Shown here piece by piece: positions 61,201-64,000 of a stretch of DNA of 64,000 nucleotides (the first letter of the stretch is position 1; each line of letters begins with the position of its first letter). The notes beneath the pieces are model-generated. The model made no database searches. It worked only from the letters and a program-made list of their open reading frames with translations, and was not told the DNA's origin. Source of the stretch: Trochalopteron elliotii (Eukaryota; Chordata; Aves; Passeriformes; Leiothrichidae); assembly GCA_024734555.1 (NCBI GenBank), contig JANPWX010000106.1, positions 2,659,683 through 2,723,682 on the forward strand, written 5' to 3'. A program made the translations under genes and the position numbers.

Positions 61201-64000
61201 GATTTTATTAGGCATGGGTGGCTATTCCTGGGTTTTGCTTGGGGCCTCACTCCAGCCCAGGCTGAGGCTCGGTGAGTTCTGAGCCATAAGCACACTGAGA
61301 CTCTCCTGCAGGGCGTGTATTGAGACACTCCTGGAGACTGATTTTAGGTTGAATCATAACCCTGATGACTTTGGACGAGCCCACTGAGGAAACTCACTGT
61401 GGGGAGCTGGTCTGTCTGCTGGAGCATGCCTTAATTGTGCCATCAGAGCCTTGGGTCATACTGTGAAGAGGTAGACGATGTCATATCCTCTAAACATGTT
61501 CTATCCACTCAGGCATTTAATCAGAGACTGACATATTTATTATGAATAAAAGGAACAGGAGGATATCATGAATTTCTTTAGAGCCACTTAATTGACAGTG
61601 CATTGGGTAATGAATGACCAATTAATAAAATGAAAGCGGAATATAATGGATTTGTACTTTGTTTGTACACAACATGCATCATTAGGACTCTTCAGCCATC
61701 ATTAGCTCTGTCTCCTCTGCACTGAGTCATTCTGCTCCCTGGAAGAAGCCTGGGCTGTATTACAGAACTGCCAAACCATTCCACTGATGGAGCTACAGCT
61801 TTCTGGATCATCCTCCTGTGCCAGCTGCTTCCTGAATTTAGGGGATTCTTTCCCATTTCTTTTTTTCCCATTTCATAATGAAATGGGTTATGCAGATAGC
61901 TCAAGGCTAATCTCATCAAAATTTTCCAAAAGCAAAAATGTACAGAGCAAAACCCTTACTCTACCAAACAAGGAGCCTGGGGCTCTTGGAGGACTCTGCT
62001 TGGGTCACCTGGAAAGGATCTGGGTGTGGAGAAACCAGGAGCAAGTAAAAGTGAATAAGCTTAATGACTTGAAGTAGCATGACTTTTTCAGTCTCAAAAA
62101 AATAAAAAAGAAACATTGAAGTAATGAAACAAAACCAAAGGAAGAAGAGCAGTCTGGCAAATTCTGGCCTCTGTGCTATCAACTCTTGTAAAGTTCTTCC
62201 ACTGGGAGATTCTCAAGAAAATCCCAAAGGGATTTTCTCAAAGTTCAGTTAAAATTTTTGTATTTCTAGTAAAAAATAAAGTCCTTGATCTACCAGAGAA
62301 CCAGACAAACACATAGGAATCAACCTTTGATTTAAAAAAGAAGCATTATTCATGCAATCTGGGTAAGCAGTCAGTCAAGTATAACACACATATCAGTGGT
62401 AGCTGTGTGCTTGAATTCTTTGAAGGTTTAGTTTAATATCCTGTGCTAAATAAAATAGACATGGCAACAACATATAAAAGAGTTCTTTTACATACAATGA
62501 AGAAAATTTGTACAAAATATACAAATGATTTGCATGCACAAAAATCCCATGAGTGCATATGCAAAACACTTCATTATGCCTGTTAGCTATTGTAATTGAC
62601 ATTAACTTGTGCAATTACTTGCTCTGCATCACAATTCCAGGTGAATGGTTAAATCAGCTTCAGAATTATGAATAGCTGAAAAATCCCATTTCAAACCCCA
62701 AGCCATTTCATTAAATCTCTTCTTGTATAGTAAACAAAGTGCATATCATGAACTAACAAATTGCAAGCTGTATTATTTCCTGAAGTGACTGCAGCATTCC
62801 CAGGAGATCTGAGGTGGTTGTTTATGGAACAAGAATTCCCCATGCAACAGCAGTGAAATTGTTCTTCCTATCAGGACTCAGCCACACCATCAGGATGGGT
62901 TATTTGGGCTCTGTCAAACATTGGCTGTTCTGCTAGGGCTGTTAAACACTTTTTTTAATACTGTGATCTGAGTATTTGAACACTTTCTGCATAAACCATT
63001 AGCAATAACTTAGTTACAGACATACATAATTGCCGGGCTTCTCTCTTTTTTAGGTGATGAAACTTTGGGTGGGGTTGGGTTTTCTGGAGTTTTTTCAAAT
63101 GAGAGGAGGACCGGAATATTACAGCAGTAAATGTAATTTTTTGTGGGAAAAATTGGAAAATGAGGATGGTTCTGTAGTACTTCTTAAGAACTATAAGAGT
63201 AGATTTGTCCAAGCACTCCTACAGGACTGTTCCACACTTAAATCCTCTTGGATCTAAAAGCTTTGTACTAATTTCTTTTGATGGCTAAATGCCTTAATAT
63301 TTGGCTCTCTGTTTTCTAGGAGAAAGAGCTCTTATAGTGATATTTCATCAGCTGAAATTCAGTCCTAAATATAGCTGAAGGTTGAGCAACCTCCTCTATA
63401 TGGATATTCAGGGCAGAATTGGTGCTCGAGGTTGGCCTCTTGCAAGCTCACTCCAGGCTACTGTGAGGATGTGACTGCAGGCCTGATGGATTTATAGTGG
63501 CATGAGCCATGAAGAAAGAAAATGTCAGAAACCCAGATACCCTTGGGTTGTGCTTTTCACACAATATGTTCACAGGAAAACACAAAATACAAAGTTAAAT
63601 GGGTGACACCAGCCGCCCCTCCTTACCTCTCCTTTTCCCACTTCCCTCCATCAAGGAAAGCTGCAATTGTTTTGTTGGTTTTTTTTTTTTTCAACTATGG
63701 TGAAAAATGAAAACCTGATAGCTACTCTGTGTCATCCTGGAGATTATCCTAGAGCCTGACCATAGCTGCAGTGCAGAAAAATCTGGGCACATATTTTTAA
63801 AATTCAGATTAGAGCAACAACATCAACAACAGCAAATCCCCAAACCCCACCCCCTTGCCCCCTGCCAGGACCTGGACCACACATGGACTGTAATTATCAG
63901 AGTTACTGCTGAGGAGAGAACATCCAGAATGCAATTATGCTGTTAGGGCAGGGTAATCAGAAGAACTTGCTTATTAGAGAAAACCATATACTTGTCCTAC

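Larger units (their letters stand above)
50301..64000. other. Noncoding region, part 3
   Basis: This is about 13.7 kb of AT-rich sequence to the window edge. It includes the CR1 tail at about 55068-55130, two perfect hairpins (51935-51964 and 58202-58227), and TAAT/octamer-rich stretches near 57520-57700 and 60961-60980. No coding exon of PHACTR3 or of a neighbouring gene such as EDN3 was recognised. Confidence 0.6.

Noticed and set aside
1..64000. Search for CRISPR arrays, operons, phage genes, toxin-antitoxin or other microbial systems
   Set aside because: The window is vertebrate intron and intergenic DNA. No regularly spaced palindromic repeats with unique spacers, no tightly packed ORFs and no tRNA or rRNA genes were seen.

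Overview
The window is vertebrate nuclear DNA, almost certainly avian. It carries a CR1 LINE fragment of the bird type (17250-17775) and a second CR1 3' tail (about 55068-55130), few other interspersed repeats, introns of about 0.9-4.5 kb between small exons, and canonical GT-AG splice sites. I see no operons, phage, CRISPR array, bacterial genes or RNA genes. The species cannot be named from the sequence.

The only gene I can support is PHACTR3 (phosphatase and actin regulator 3, scapinin), on the minus strand. Seven consecutive internal coding exons lie between 26085 and 6898, together 1204 nt or about 401 codons. All join in frame. From 5' to 3' of the gene they are: 26085-25924 (conserved N-terminal basic segment), 25070-24993 (N-terminal RPEL actin-binding motif), 20704-20522 and 16065-15862 (divergent linker, ending in a proline-rich stretch), 12097-11923 and 10954-10707 (conserved TPTGSPH and ALATKHRQD region, then an acidic segment), and 7051-6898 (first RPEL motif of the C-terminal RPEL domain). 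The exons for the remaining C-terminal RPEL motifs and the PP1-binding tail should lie left of position 1. The usual first exon was not found and probably lies right of 64000.

Layout: 1-6897 is intron with nothing recognised. 6898-26085 is the gene body. Its introns hold a 49-bp-offset direct duplication (8125-8215), the CR1 fragment and a 12-bp minisatellite of about 20 units (22767-23004). 26086-64000 is about 38 kb of noncoding DNA, read here as the 5' intron or upstream region of PHACTR3. It contains the second CR1 tail, a T19 tract flanked by short direct repeats, two perfect hairpins, clusters of TAAT and octamer motifs, and a few exon-like or splice-like signals that I report only as candidates.

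I did not find a new biological system. The most useful points are structural: four consecutive symmetric phase 1-1 exons, so the N-terminal RPEL motif could be skipped in frame; three weak donors on the central linker exons; the minisatellite; and the noncoding candidates.
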